Positions 23,767-38,100 are shown, numbered from the stretch's first letter. The stretch is DNA of 64,000 nucleotides from Thuidium tamariscinum (GCA_947034885.2 OX344751.2:18352001-18416000); one strand, 5' to 3'. The notes: generated by a model not told the origin, from the letters alone. Program-made: numbers and translations.

Positions 23767-24868
23767 TGGTCGGTTATTTTCATACGTCAACGGTCAACCG
23801 ATCGGTTGATGGTTTAATTCTCAAGAGCCTCATTGACTAGTCTAGAAGACTCGTGGCTTGGCATGTTAATGAGGGAAAAATGATTATGAACTTGCTATCC
23901 TACCCTTGAGCTAAGACAAGATGCAAGGCCTCCAAGATAGTTTAAAGTTCCAACATTGATCCCCCAACAGTGGTCGATGATCCACCTTTTTTATGTAAAA
24001 ATTTTCATCTATTACTTTATTGACTTATCCTTCACCATACAATAATAAGCATTTACCCTACATTTTTTAACACTTCCAAAAGGCAAAGCCTCACGTTCAC
24101 ACCATTCTTGTATTGCTATAGTGTTACACATCATACTCACTTGACGCCGCTGTGGAATATGCTTGTGATCAATATGCCTTTCAAATCCTGTCTGCAACAG
24201 GAGCATTGTGGGGATGTACGTAATATAACAGGTCACCCAATATCACACTTTTTGGAAACCAATCCAGGTTTGCTAATTAATTTAGGTCATGCGAAATCGA
24301 ACGTTCACTTTATTTCAATCTCTAATTAATTGCTTTTTAGACAATGAATGATTCGGCTATCTGCTGATGAAAATAAAACTGGGAGGTTCTGATCACGCGA
24401 CTGGCTCCCTGATTTTAGAATTATTACTGAAGAATGATATGGCTTGACGCCATTTTTTCCCTCAAAATTCCAGCACGAATTCAACTCTCCGTTCAAGTTG
24501 TACTGGATTTGGTTAAATAAATCAAATTAGACCGACAGTATGAGTGACTTTCCTCAACGATGGACTTTGGACGTCTTCCAAAACGCATCAAAAATGAATT
24601 ATCTAGCTTGAATTGGAATACACGAAAGCTTGCAATTGACATCAGACTCCATCGCACACTTCTAGAAGTGACCATCGCAAAACGGTACATCAATTAGTGA
24701 TAAATAATTTAGAACCTGGATGAGGTAGTAGCTTTCTGATAGTGATCTCGAAAAACATGGATATATATCAAACTCCCATGCAATAGTCATCGTGTTAAAT
24801 AGGCAAGTCTAGTTGGGTTTATATTACTACTGTAGCGGCGGTTGTCTCGTCACCTTGAGGATATAAAG
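23767..24868. other. Spacer, no gene recognised
   Basis: This stretch has a more balanced base composition than its surroundings (for example TCAACGGTCAACCGATCGGTTGATGG). Minus-strand frames at 24012-24236 and 24493-24693 show no domain. It could contain a decayed gene or a transposon remnant. Confidence 0.25.
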
Positions 24869-25992
24869 CATTAGAGAAAATATAGACTCTATGGAGGTCC
24901 GCTAGACTTTGACAAGCCAATCTATTACTGCATCTCTACTGAGCTATAGGGTCATTGCAAGAAAGACCAACCAATTTATGTAGCGTTTTCCACAGTACTG
25001 CTGAAATTTTCGGGAGTACTGTATAATTAGAAAAACAATTTTTTTTAAATGTAAAAAATATATTTTAGGTATATACCTCTAAGAAGAAGGTACCCTAGGA
25101 AGGAAAAGTGTAGGAAAATTCTCTAAGTAGGAGAACTAGAAAAGCGCAAATTTTCATGAAAATAGCTACTTTGACATTTTAATTTGTAAAAAATAGGAAA
25201 AAGAATTTAAAAAGAAACTAAAAATTGGCAATTGGGGAGAACTTTATGATGAAGAGATTTCACCAAAAGAATGATCTCAAAACCATCTCAAATGTTCAAA
25301 AGTATGTGCGCAAGGGAGGCCTGTTTGCGCATATGTAGAGGAAAGAGAATAATGATTTTTACGATTTCCTTTGGCAGAAACATGCCTACCTAGTATGGGA
25401 ATAGGCCACAAAAATTTCAGCTTTAGATCATTAATTTTGGATGCTCCCCAGTACTAAAAACCCCTAAACCGCAAAGTGTGACAAATTAGCTTAATTGAAA
25501 TTTAATTATAAAATTATTTTTGAAAATTTCTGAAAAATAAGGAATTTGATTGTTGTCATGTCAGAAATCCTTAGTCAAAATTTCAAGTTAATATGGTTCA
25601 TACTTTAAAAGTTATAATCAATAACAACTCCGTCATTCAAAGTGTGACGCAAAATAGTACTGGTCTTTCTTGCAATCACCCTATAGAAAGAACGAAATTG
25701 CTGACAAAGATGCCTTTCAGCTTGTGTGAATATCTTAAGCATCTCTTCTTTTTTAATTCTAGATTTGTCAAGGAGAGATGAAAGGTTCCCTCTTTCATAG
25801 TCCACCTAGAAGTTGGAAGCTGCGATTTGAATTTTTTTTGCATTTCCTTTACGATTAAATGCTCTGACAACAACAAAACTGACATGAACGTCAAATAGGG
25901 GAAAAAACCCGTCAAAGTGAAAATAAATGTTTTCAATGGGTCTCTCCGGCACCTCTTAGTGACCCTCCACAGAGTCTATATTTTCTCTAATG
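24869..25992. mobile_element. MITE, CATTAGAGAAAATAT family, copy 3, split by a nested insertion
   Basis: The ends CATTAGAGAAAATATAGACT and AGTCTATATTTTCTCTAATG are inverted repeats. The right half from 25686 aligns with 11545-11855 (CAGCTTGTGTGAATATCTTAA and onward). It is interrupted at 24949-25681 by a different element flanked by TATA on both sides. Removing the insertion leaves about 390 bp, similar to copy 2. Confidence 0.85.
24949..25681. mobile_element. 733-bp GGGTCATTGC-family element nested in a MITE
   Basis: The ends GGGTCATTGCAAGAAAGACC and GGTCTTTCTTGCAATCACCC are inverted repeats. TATA is present at 24945-24948 and 25682-25685, a 4-bp target duplication. It is the same length as the 6593-7325 copy and co-linear with it. 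The host MITE gives a clear before-and-after view of the insertion. Confidence 0.85.
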
Positions 25993-27848
25993 TTTCATCA
26001 GTCCTCTTTTAATTTACTTTCATGTTGAATGTTTCTATTTTCATTCGGCTCTGCTTGTGACTCACTTGTTCGTGTTGTGGCTTCAATTTGCTTCAATTCG
26101 TGGTGGTGGATTCGACTTCCCAGCTAGCTACTATAGAGCAGTCGGCGTTTTGGTGTGGAAGCTCAACAGGTGAGTTCCTGAGTGGAGGCGGCATTCTTTT
26201 GAATGTAAGTCGAGGTTAAAAGTTGAAGCTTGTTTTGAAAATTCCTCCCGTTTTCTCTCGTGAATTCTCGTTGCTGTCGGTACCTGGTGTTTCCTGTTTT
26301 CAGTGTTCGTGCAGCTAATAATATGAGACGACGATCGAGATTTCCTGCGTTTCGTCTGGAAGGTAAAACGGAATGCCTTCCTGTTGAAACCCGTTTGAAA
26401 CCAGCGGAGAAACTAGACTTCCAAGGTCCCATGCCGTAGATATGCCAACGATGTAGTAGATGAGCCCATTTCAGTTTTGAGGTAATCCATCTCAAAAGGC
26501 ATTGTAATGCGCGGTTGGCTATCCGGTCAGAGGAACTGTATATGATCGCAGTATTTATAAATTGGCAGTACTTATAATTCTAATCGGCAGTGAGTACTTA
26601 TAAATTTTCTAATTTATTATCTGCCGATGCCGAAGTCTTTGAACCGATGTGCCATTGAAATTGGTTAGGATAGTGTGAGTTGCTCTGATATGATTGGATC
26701 GATCGAGACATGCAAGGATTGGGTTTCCGAGGGTAAAAATGACATAATTTAGATATTCAGAGTGTCAAGACTTCGGCATGCAGGGTCTGTTTTTCCTTGG
26801 CTACAGATCTGTATAAAAAGTAAATCTTACAGCTATAAAATATAAAAAGTAAATCAAGTGCTTACTCTGGTATTGGTGTATTCGCTTTGAATCTCGTCAT
26901 TTTCGTGCTTCGGAATAAGTTGTCTGTAAAACGATAAATCGTATATTGCATATTTTGTCTGTAAAATGATATATCGTATATCGCATATTGCATATTGTCT
27001 GTAAAACGATGTACCGTATATTTGCGATTGGCCCTGGGTGTCGGCAAAAAGCCTGGGGACGCCAGTTGTCTACGTTTCTTTGACTCGCATGGTTGCGTAT
27101 TGAACAAATTCCGGATTTTACAACGAATCCGGCCATTTGCTTAGGAAATCGTCAAAATTTTGTCGAGACTTTACATAATTATTAAATTACAAGAAGAAGA
27201 CTGATCCTAACACCCCGTCCTATATGAGTCTGCAAGGAGTAACTTAGTTCTGCTATCCACGTTTTACGGAAACAAGTAGCCATAATTACAGTATAAATTC
27301 AAGATGGGATAGGTTATGGATGAAATTGCACAGAACGTGCCTGAAAAATAAACATTGGGGGTAAATTTACAAACTTTAATTTGATGATATGTAGAGAGCG
27401 GAAGAATGTGTTGTTTTGCATTTCGACGAATCCCTTGGGAGAAAAGTGTACTTTTGAAATGTTAGAATATAAAAAATTACCTGTCTGTACACGAGAGAAC
27501 TGGTGGCAACTACTTATCTCCAGATAACTTGGTGGTGACTAGTGCAAAGTACAAAAGTGCAATTTCATCCCCTGCAGTGCGGGAACTAAATATAGAAAGT
27601 CTTGCGTGGAACTGTGGCAGATATTTTGAAAATTATATTCTCTTACTGTTCAGATCCATTCTTATTGTTGGCACTCTTGCTGTGGGACCTTGATCGGAGG
27701 ACCCCAGTTCGTTCTCTTTCAAATTTTGATCATCTAGGCACAAGTGTAGCTGGGCTGTTGTGTTGCCGACAGTAGAACTCTCGATCGCAGTAGAACTCGA
27801 AGTTCTGGTTGTAATGACTTCAATGGTGTGGCTGCAGACTGATCGATC
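25993..27848. other. Upstream region of the fructokinase gene
   Basis: A possible untranslated exon ends at CTCAACAG|GTGAGTTCC (26168/26169), a strong donor, in a GC-richer stretch. 26924-27020 contains three copies of a unit of about 38 bp (TGTCTGTAAAACGATAAATCGTAT and variants). 27640-27848 is the likely proximal promoter and 5' UTR. No other gene was seen. Confidence 0.35.
26924..27025. repeat. Tandem repeat, about 38 bp, three copies
   Basis: TTGTCTGTAAAACGATAAAT, TTGTCTGTAAAATGATATAT and TTGTCTGTAAAACGATGTAC begin successive copies, each followed by CGTATAT-type sequence. No open function was seen. Confidence 0.65.
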
Positions 27849-29599
27849 ATGGAACCCATCGTGACCTTCGGCGAGCTTTTGGTCGACTTCGTGCCAACAG
27901 TGCCTGGTTTGTCGCTCTCAGATGCGCCTGCGTATGAAAGAGCTGCCGGAGGCGCGCCGGCCAACGTCGCCGTGGGTGTTTGCAAGCTGGGCGGAAGGGC
28001 AGCACACATCGGCAAGGTAGTGCTCAATTCTCCGGAGATTTACATCTTCAAAATGATGACAAGATTTACATGTTTTGTCATGTTCGACAAGTCTTTCTTT
28101 CATAAAGCTAGGTTTTTTGAATTGGTAAGAGGTTCTGCAGTTTTGCAAGTTCTAATCTTGATTTGCTTTCATTCCACAGGAGGAAAGCAGTACTTATGGA
28201 AATTGGACGTATGTCCTTTCGTGTCTAAAATCCATTCCTGGTGTATCCTAGTTTACCCAATTCTATCATCACTGGACAATTTTGGATTTTTCCTGTGTTT
28301 GAGGTTTTTTGGTAGGAAATTTTGTGTGCAATCATCACTATGTTTATGCTTTATTGGAACGAAATTGTGTGTGCAATCATCCCTGCTGCAGGTTGGCGAT
28401 GACGAGTTCGGGCGATGGTTAGTGGCGGAGTTGAATAAGAATCACGTCAACGTGACGGGGGTGAGGAAAGATGCCCAATCGCGCACGGCGCTGGCGTTCG
28501 TCACACTCCGCGAAGATGGCGAGCGCGAGTTTATGTTTTTCCGGAACCCCAGCGCGGACATGATGATGGTCCCTGCTGATCTCGACGAAGATTTGATTCG
28601 AGGCTCAACGGTTTTCCACTTCGGCTCGATTTCGCTCATTGCCGAACCCTGCGTGTCGACTCACCACGCGGCAATGAAACTGGCCAAGGAGAGCGGGAGC
28701 TTGCTGTCATATGACCCGAATCTGCGTTTGCCCCTGTGGCCATCCCCGGAAGCGGCACTCAAGGGGATTAAGAGTATCTGGACGCAGGCGGATATAATCA
28801 AGGTAAGTGATGAGGAAGTGAAATTTCTCACGGGTGGATTGGATGAGACGCGCGATGACGTCGTGCTGAAATTGTGGCACGACGATCTGAAGCTGTTGCT
28901 GGTGACGGATGGACCGGGTGGGTGCCGCTACTACACCAAGAATTTCCAAGGACACGTCGAGTCATTCCCGGTATGTTACATTCCGCCATAGCCACGCCCA
29001 AAATAAACCTCCGATGCTTTTTTTGAAGCTCATTCGAGTAAAATGATTTGGAAATTTTCTTTTTGTTCAATTTTAAATTGCTTCTTGACAAACAAGTGCA
29101 CTGTTCCTCGCTGATCCTTGCGATGTAACGTTCAGCTCCATCTGAATTATATTGTTCACAGTAAGATCAATTCATGTGCTCATTTTTAAAACCGTAAATC
29201 CTCGGTCCTGTAGGGTTTAAGGAATCGTTGAATCCTTGGTCCTCTAGGGCTTAAGGAATCCTTCAAACCTCTTTGGTCTTTCCGGTCATGGAAATCTGCG
29301 AAGTGACTATCGTATAGTAGAGAATTTGAACTCGTGCATCCTACTGATTGTTGTGGTGAAAGGTAACGGCGTTGGACACCACTGGCGCAGGCGACGCCTT
29401 CGTCGCAGGGCTGCTGAACGAGCTCGTGAAGAACATGGGCTTGTTATCGGACGAGACGGCTCTGCGAGCTGCGTTGCAATTTGCGAATGCTTGCGGAGCG
29501 ATCACCACCACCGGCCGCGGCGCCATTCCGTCCTTACCGAACACCGACACTGTGTGGAATTTCATCTATAGAAACCGCAACGCAGGGACGTCGCAGTAG
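27849..29599 (+). CDS. Fructokinase (pfkB/ribokinase family)
   Basis: Three exons, 27849-28016, 28392-28970 and 29363-29599, all joined in phase 0 at GT-AG sites, give 327 residues, the usual length of plant cytosolic fructokinases. It phosphorylates fructose with ATP to fructose 6-phosphate. The N-terminus [12 protein letters not shown] and the signature G-G-A-P-A-N-V-A-V (34-42) are typical of the family. F-F-R-N-P-S-A-D and [10 protein letters not shown] follow in exon 2, and the ATP/anion-hole motif D-T-T-G-A-G-D-A-F (254-262, catalytic Asp 260) is in exon 3. There is no transit peptide, so it is probably cytosolic. Exon GC is much higher than the flanks. Intron 1 (375 bases) lacks an in-frame stop, so its retention would insert 125 residues between the pfkB signature and the core. 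No missing residues were noted. Confidence 0.93.
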
Positions 29600-29844
29600 C
29601 CACCGTTTGACGCCGCAGTTGCTGCCGGTAGCAATGCATCGTGCAAACCATTCCTTTGATGTTGATAGGGTGTCTTAGTTTGGGAGCACATGAAAATTGA
29701 AACCTGGTCCGGAGTCCGACTTAATATTAGTATCTGTTGATATCACATATGTTGAATGAAGCGGCAAATATTTCTCTTGAGTTATGTTTGTACCGAGGCT
29801 GCTTTTGGTTGATTTGGTTAGCTTTTGGAATTGCAACTAGAATA
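29600..29844. other. Fructokinase 3' UTR and flank
   Basis: Probable 3' untranslated sequence. No discrete poly(A) signal could be fixed beyond AT-rich words. Confidence 0.3.
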
Positions 29845-29939
29845 GGGGTAGTCACACCTTCATTGCAGGAAAATTCTATAAAGAATGAGAGCAATGAGGA
29901 GCCAATTAAGAACCACAATTCATGGAGGTGTGACACCCC
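29845..29939. mobile_element. MITE with GGGGTGTCAC-type termini (95 bp)
   Basis: The left end GGGGTAGTCACACCTTCATT pairs imperfectly with the complement of the right end, GGGGTGTCACACCTCCATGA. It is related in its outer bases to the 17167-17276 element. It sits just downstream of the fructokinase gene. Confidence 0.6.
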
Positions 29940-30430
29940 ATTTCCATTGTCTCAAAAACGAGACTTGATGATGCACAAGCATAGAATGTGCAATTAGTGA
30001 GGATATAGGAAATGTTGAACATGCAATTGAAGCAAAATATTCCTCTTTTGTAAAGGGTTCTCAATGTTTATTATTCACCTTTGGAGGAGAATAATAGACA
30101 TTGAAAAGAAAAGATTATGCCAATTAGGGCCTTTCCGAAGCCAACCTTCAACTACCACCTCCCTATCACATAAATTTTGGGAGGTAATGAAAGGTTTGAC
30201 TACCTTTAATGTTTTGCTTGTGAATGTTAGGGATATGAAAAAAATCCAATTGATATGACATGAATCGATGATTTAGTAGTGGAAGTTGATATCATGGTTG
30301 CTTATAAAAAGTAATTGGAATAGAACTTGACTCCAAATCTGGAGCAAGCAAAAATGAGGAGCGATCCATTTGAGCAAAAATCCCACCTCAAAAGTCTACA
30401 ACCAAATAGATTTCTATAGATTTCTATTAT

Positions 30431-30587
30431 AGATTAAAATCTCTACAAAAAAAGAAGTGTCTACAATGACTTGTCTACAACGACTGCAACTTAACAATGG
30501 ACAATGACTATTTTAAGTCATTGTGGATAAGAAATGACTTCTTTAATCATTGTGGGCAAGTCACTTATACTTGTGTTTTTTTGTAGT
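30431..30587. mobile_element. CACTA-like MITE with internal hairpin
   Basis: The right end complement reads CACTACAAAAAAACACAAGT and the left end reads CTCTACAAAAAAAGAAGTG. CAATGACTTGTCTACAACGA at the left pairs loosely with TCATTGTGGGCAAGTCACTT at the right. CACTACAA termini are characteristic of plant CACTA derivatives. Confidence 0.55.
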
Positions 30588-31830
30588 GAGTGGGTACTCC
30601 AAAAACTATCACTTTGGTACTATGTCTAGTTACTATTATTAGAATGGTTGAAATTTCATGTTTTCTTATTGCCAACCAAAAATAGGTGCCAATAGATGAA
30701 AGAATACAACATCTAGATAATATATACAAAACTTAGGATGGTTCAAAGTTTATTTTGGTAAAGATTCTAAAATTGTTTCTTCCACATAGGTACATATTGG
30801 TTTTGGAGATGTATCTAGAATGATGATGGCAATCTGGCATTATTGGGAGCCATTTGGATATACCCACTTTAAGATTTTTTTTCATGATTAGGTTCACAGT
30901 TGAAAGGTGTAGCTCAGAAGGCACGAGCAATATGATCTAGCCTTAAAAGGACCTGGGGGAGGACACTTCCCTTTTTTTAATAACCTACATGCAGCAGAAG
31001 ATAGGATACATTTAAATAATCTTGGATAAAATTTATAAGAAATTTATATATAAAATAGGGGACATTAAAAAGGCAAAGTGTTTTTAAAATAAAATAGGGA
31101 TGATAATATGACTGATTTTTCCGCTTTATGGTAAAATAAGGGCTCTTTTAATGTTGCCAAGTAATGATTACAAGTAATTGATAGCCCCCTAAAAATATCC
31201 CACCGCCGCACGTGAATCCCCCAAATACACAAGAAGTGTCCTCCCCGGGAAAAGGACCAATTTATATTGGCAATGCCACTTCTAAAACTTCAAAATTCTT
31301 TTGTTTGTATACTTTCATTTTGCAATTATATATGAATGAGGTTTTCTATCATTACTTTTCACAAATTTCATTACATATCCCATGTAAGTGGTATTTATGT
31401 TTTCAAATTTTTAAGTGAAGTCTTGAAATAACAATGAAATTCTCAATAAAAAGTAAAAAAATTTCATACCAAATACAAAACATATTTTAAAAAATTGAGA
31501 ATTCTTTATAGTTATATATTATAGTATAGAACATCATGGTTCACAAGCAAATATTGCATCAATTTAAGATTAAAAATCAACACCTTGAGGTAATAGGCCC
31601 AAAGTTCAAACTGCAATACATTTTCATTTAGGAAATTTTCAAATTGAAATAGAAACTAGACTTGAGAAGCTTCATTTACAAATTGGAATCAAATTCCAAA
31701 AAATTATTAAAATTTACATGAAATAAAAAGAGCAGACCAAATACTACACATTTGTTGATGTGAAATTATTCATTTATAGAAGTCAAAAATGTATCACAAG
31801 GAAGGCACATTCAACACTATTTTTTGAGTT
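30588..31830. other. AT-rich spacer upstream of RPL10
   Basis: No gene and no clear repeat family. Frames at 31212-31418 and nearby are AT-rich without features. Confidence 0.35.
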
Positions 31831-31959
31831 CAAGCAAATCCCCCCAAAAATTGGATGGAAAATTGTTATTTTCCATCTCAGAGACCGAGTCCGTCCGTCT
31901 GAGTCCCTCAGCGACTTCCGTCAAGTCATCCAATGGACCTCAACCTCAAGAAATTGCCC

Positions 31960-32165
31960 AAGAACAAGAACGGACCGGGCCACTACCAGTAGGTTCCGGT
32001 CCGGTCCGGTTCTTTCCCCCTAGGGTTCCGGTTGAGGAAGGGGTTGCGGAAGAAGGCGCACAAAGGGGCGGATGGTGCCCTGGCTCTTTCCTTTTCCATT
32101 TCAACACCACCGTGAGCTTCAAGCTCCGGCCGCGCAGCCACGCGCTTGTGTCGACATGGGTCGCC
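31960..32165 (+). promoter_or_regulatory. Upstream start exon of RPL10 (alternative first exon 1a) and its promoter
   Basis: ATG-GGT-CGC-C followed by GTAAGT (ATG 32156, last exon base 32165) encodes the same Met-Gly-Arg start, in the same phase 1, as the annotated first exon 158 bases downstream. The upstream stretch is GC-rich, with the direct repeat GGTTCCGGTCCGGTCCGG near 31991-32010. Splicing of this exon to 32558 would give an identical protein. Confidence 0.5.
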
Positions 32166-32313
32166 GTAAGTCCTCCTACCACCTTTAAAAGCCTCAACCC
32201 CTTCTCCACCGGTCCATTACAATCTCATTCTTTCTCTTCCCTTCTCCTCTCTCTAATCACACTCCAATCTCTATACATCAAACTGCGAATCAGTCGACTT
32301 TTCTGCTGTCACC

Positions 32314-33610
<1,297 letters not shown>

Positions 33611-35100
33611 ACAGACTTGGTTAGGTTCAGACTCGGCTGGTCGTGCTCTGTATCAGAGATTGATGTACTCAAGCTTGACAATGAATGAACGGTTATTTTG
33701 GGAAATATAACCTGTCATTTATTGGGAGTATTTTACGGATATTAGTCAAATTGAGTTGGTTTCTCCAGTCGAAAGTTAAGATGGCAACGCAGGTGTACTA
33801 CTGTACTGCGTCTGTTTCGTACTGTCGATTCTAATCCCTTGCTCTTTGCAAGACCACATAAATACATTCGGGATTCTGACATCACCGTGAAGAGTTGATT
33901 AGCAATGCAATAGCATCCGTAAATTTAAAATGGTCGGTACTGACTGGGTATGTTTTCGAATTTTTCATAATTCTAATTCATTCAGCCAAGCCTGCGGATG
34001 TGCTTAGATTAAAACTCAACTCTCTTCTTTACAAACACCCTTAATTCATTGTCACCTCTCCACCGTTCTCATATGTTGTTATTTGTCACTGTATCTTGTA
34101 TTGAAAAGTTTCTAAGGCTCGTTTTGCTGTGTACTTTTCATGTGCTATGTGTCACTGCATCTTGAATTGAAAAGTTCTAGGGCCCATTTTGTTGCCTACC
34201 ACTTTAATTTCAATAAATTAGAAGGATTAAACTGCTTCACGCTGATAAAGCAGACTGGTGACGATGGGAATCATCCAATGTGGTACCTTGTTAATTATTG
34301 GGTTGAAAAAATCCAATAGCATTCATTGGAAGTCAAACTATTGTAGACTATTGTTGCACTTTTATCTTCTATAGAAGGATTCTTTATCATTCATTGGTTG
34401 AAAATGATGAGCAAGATATTACAGTAGTTAAGAGAGGTGAAGTATGTAGGATATTGAGCAACTACAATATAGAGGTAATTTTTACATTTATACTTGGCTA
34501 GAGAAAGATAGATGTAGGATATAGATTTTTAATGACCTCTTTAATGTCACACCATTTAAGAATACTGTAGATACTAAATTTTTATAAATTAGCTTTTGTC
34601 CTATAAATTCCTTGATCTCTTTCTATAAAATATTATCGAAAAGTTTTCAAAGGATTTGTTTTTTAAACCACTAAACCAATCTCATTTATTATGCTTCTTT
34701 CTTTTATACTCTTTCAAAAAAATGTGAATTTTTTTCAAGGATCTTCTCATTGTTGTAAAATAATGAGAAGTTTTTCTTAAAAGCTTTCAATAGTAATAGA
34801 TGTGACTAGGAAAGAGTAATTATACATAGAAATACAAACAAGTTTACTTAGATCTATAAAAATTCTCAATTCTAAAATACAATAGATAACATTTAAAGAA
34901 TGAAACAATGGTTTCTTCTTAAAGGAATTGGTTATGACCTATATCCAAATTTGACCTTTGAAGCATTATCCCTCATGTCTTGTTTCCTAATTTTCTAACC
35001 CTTTTTTAAAAAAGTATTGAAAAGTTTTGTATAGTATCTTATCCTCCAAACCCTACTTGTATAGTATCTTATCCTTTTGTGCCATGAAAGTACCCAATGT
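33611..35100. other. RPL10 3' flank and AT-rich spacer
   Basis: 34075-34200 contains a degenerate direct repeat of about 66 bp (GTCACTGTATCTTGTATTGA then GTCACTGCATCTTGAATTGA). No gene was seen. Confidence 0.4.
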
Positions 35101-38100
35101 ATGGATCCTAGCAATGAGTTTCAATTGACAATCAATTGAGCCACAGAAACATAAAATATCCACACATTGGAGCCCTGGAGTTTGGGTTCCAAGAAGCACA
35201 TATTTTGGTTCAGCAGTTGAATCCTAAGCGAAAAAAAATGTAAAGAAAAAAACAGAGATGGAATTCTGCTCTAGTGATTCATTTGGAAGGTCCCTCACTG
35301 AACACAAGTTTAGGGGAATGGATTCCCTACTAACTTACTACTAAATTACCACAGAGGCACAGACAGTCAAATCCTGTGGTGACAGAGGAGGTCCTGATTG
35401 AGCATGACTGAAACAGCCTCCTAATTCAAATACAGTAGAAACACCCAAAACCGTCCAAATAAGGAATTCAGCATAGTTGGAGGCAGCGTTTTCTAAAACT
35501 GATATTTTTCCAGTATTAGCGAGTGAAAATCTTGAATATTCAAAAAAATTAAAAATTTTCGGAATCAGTATGTAATTTCTATAAATTTCCAAAGTGTTGG
35601 CTCCCTAGACCACTAGAACCGTCCTATAGGTGTACCTTTAATTGAACACTTGCTGAAATCAGTTGTCAGTGAATGAAAACTATACATGTGTCTTACAATT
35701 GCGTCAGCAAATTAGAATTAAACATTTGTCGGACGCTTTAATGAATGCTTATGAACAGATTTAGTGATACTCTAGGGTCCAAGAATAGGTACAGGGACGG
35801 AAATGGGTGTTTCTCCCTTATACAAACTTGTAATTTCATTCATAGGGTTTCCAAAGAAATACATGAATACTATCCTCCTATCCTCTCAAAAGATGGCACT
35901 CAAGAGGCCTCACAATGTCAGCAATAGTCTCAAAACAATACTGTACATGTGCTCTATGGAAATGTATCATAAAATTCCATCAAAACTACTACAAAAACCC
36001 CTCATGGAGTTTTCCATGACTGCAAAAGTAAGGCTCAATTCTCATAGTGAGGAGGAGGTTTAGACCAGTTCTAATGGGTCTAATGGGTCAAAAGCAAGTC
36101 CTTGACGGCGGTGGGCCGGGTGAGCCAGAGCCTCCGGAGAGCTGTTTTGAATTCTGGCTCTGGATCTTATCCAACGTATACAATTCCAGATGGCTACCAC
36201 CAAATACCACAAGATCACCAAACCTGAAAAACTGGCTGCTATGGCAATCACAATTTGCCATGACTTTGAAAGTTGTCGCCTATGACCTGCTCACACGGAT
36301 ACAGCATTTATTAGCCAAATTTGTAGGGCAATTAGATACACTACTCAATTGCGACCAACCCTTCTTTTTTATAGTTTTTGAGAAAGTGCCAGGATTAATT
36401 GCAATCACTTACAATTTGGTGAAGTACTGTTTTTTCTACATCCATCCATCTTTCAGATTAAAAAACACTTTTTAATCATATGATTCATGCACTTTTTCAT
36501 CCAAATTTGGTGATTTCATCTATATTAGTGGGCCATGTGCTGATGCCACAATCAGAACTAAGGTAAAAGTAATTTTCTAATTTTTTAATTCATTAAAACT
36601 TTGAAATTCGATAGTTTTCACACCATACATTGGAATGCCACGAAACCAAGCCCATGCACCCTCCTCACCAAGAGCTTTCCAACGGTACCAAGCATGCGAC
36701 CAAGGGATGCACGGTTTGGAAGATCTCAATGTGACAAAACAAAGAAAAGAAAAGAAACTACTTGTCTTAAGGTATAGATTGTGAATAGAATGAAAAAAAC
36801 TTGGCACAAAAAGGTTACTTTTATTTGGCAAAAAGAAGAAATTGATTTTGAAATGGTGCAATTTGGTACCAAGGGGCCATCTAGAAGGGTTGATTGCAAC
36901 CATGCCACACAACTCACCCTCACAAATTCTTGCCTAAAATGCACACCTTTACAACATGAAAGTTTTGTTCTAACTTTGAAATTATCTATATTACATGATA
37001 ATGGACATTTCATAGGGGGATTCAAAAAATTAGTGCTATTTTGATCAAATCCTTTTTCAAATTGCTAAAGTATTTGAACAATTGACTTCATTCAACAATG
37101 GTTACCATATTCAAATGGTTGCTTAGGGACTTTTAGGTGTAGTTATTGGAACAGAGGTGTTTTGAATGGTGAGAAAGATTCTTGTTTATTATGATGTTTT
37201 AAAGTTTCTAGAACCATTTAAGTTTATTCAAACATTGTTGTGAGGTTCTTAAACTAACTAATAAAATTTTGTAGTCATATAGATGGTGAAAGTACTTACA
37301 TCCTGAGTAGCCGTCTCCAACAAAGCCATCACCATTCCAACCAGATATGCACATACACACATAGGAGGTGTCATTGCCATAGCACTGAGCTTTTGGAGCA
37401 CACCTAGTAGTCTTTGATTTACATTCATGTTGAGCTCCTACAAAACAGGGCAATAATATAAGTGAACAACATTCCAAGATCAACACATTTGTATCAAATA
37501 TTAAATTACCTATTAGTAAAAAAATCTCTACAAATTTTGCATCTATTATGATTTATGCCATCTTATCCTACCGTCCCTAAAAGAGTTAGGCTACATACCA
37601 AATTATTTGACCATCTTTTCAATATCATGTCCAATGTCAAAAGAAGCTATTGAATTAGTGTCTTCTTTCTAAAATCATTTATTATAATATTCAAGAATGT
37701 TTAAATTAGCCTAATGTGTGAAAATGTGTGTGAATCCCTTTTCACTTTCTAAATATATCCAATAAAAATAGTGTATATTTTACAATTATAACTATAGTGA
37801 ATATAGTCAATTGTAATCACTAAAGAATTATAGGTGCAATATACCTTAGATCACCAAAGATTGCAAGGAATGGTGTAATCAATACAATCCAAAGAGTTTC
37901 AAAATTATGGCTTTGATTTCTAATGGCCTTGATTCTAGGATTTTATAACAAATAATTCTTTCAACTACCTTAAGAATTGTATTCATTGAAGATCAACCCT
38001 TAAAAGGCCTTGCAATCCTATGCAATATTTTGAAAGTCAAATCCAAATTTTCACATAGTTCCTCATTTTAAATGTTTTTCAAACTACCAATAATATGTTG

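Noticed and set aside
26163..26495. Minus-strand frame of 110 codons
   Set aside because: No domain; it overlaps a plus-strand donor and likely leader of the fructokinase gene. Left unannotated.
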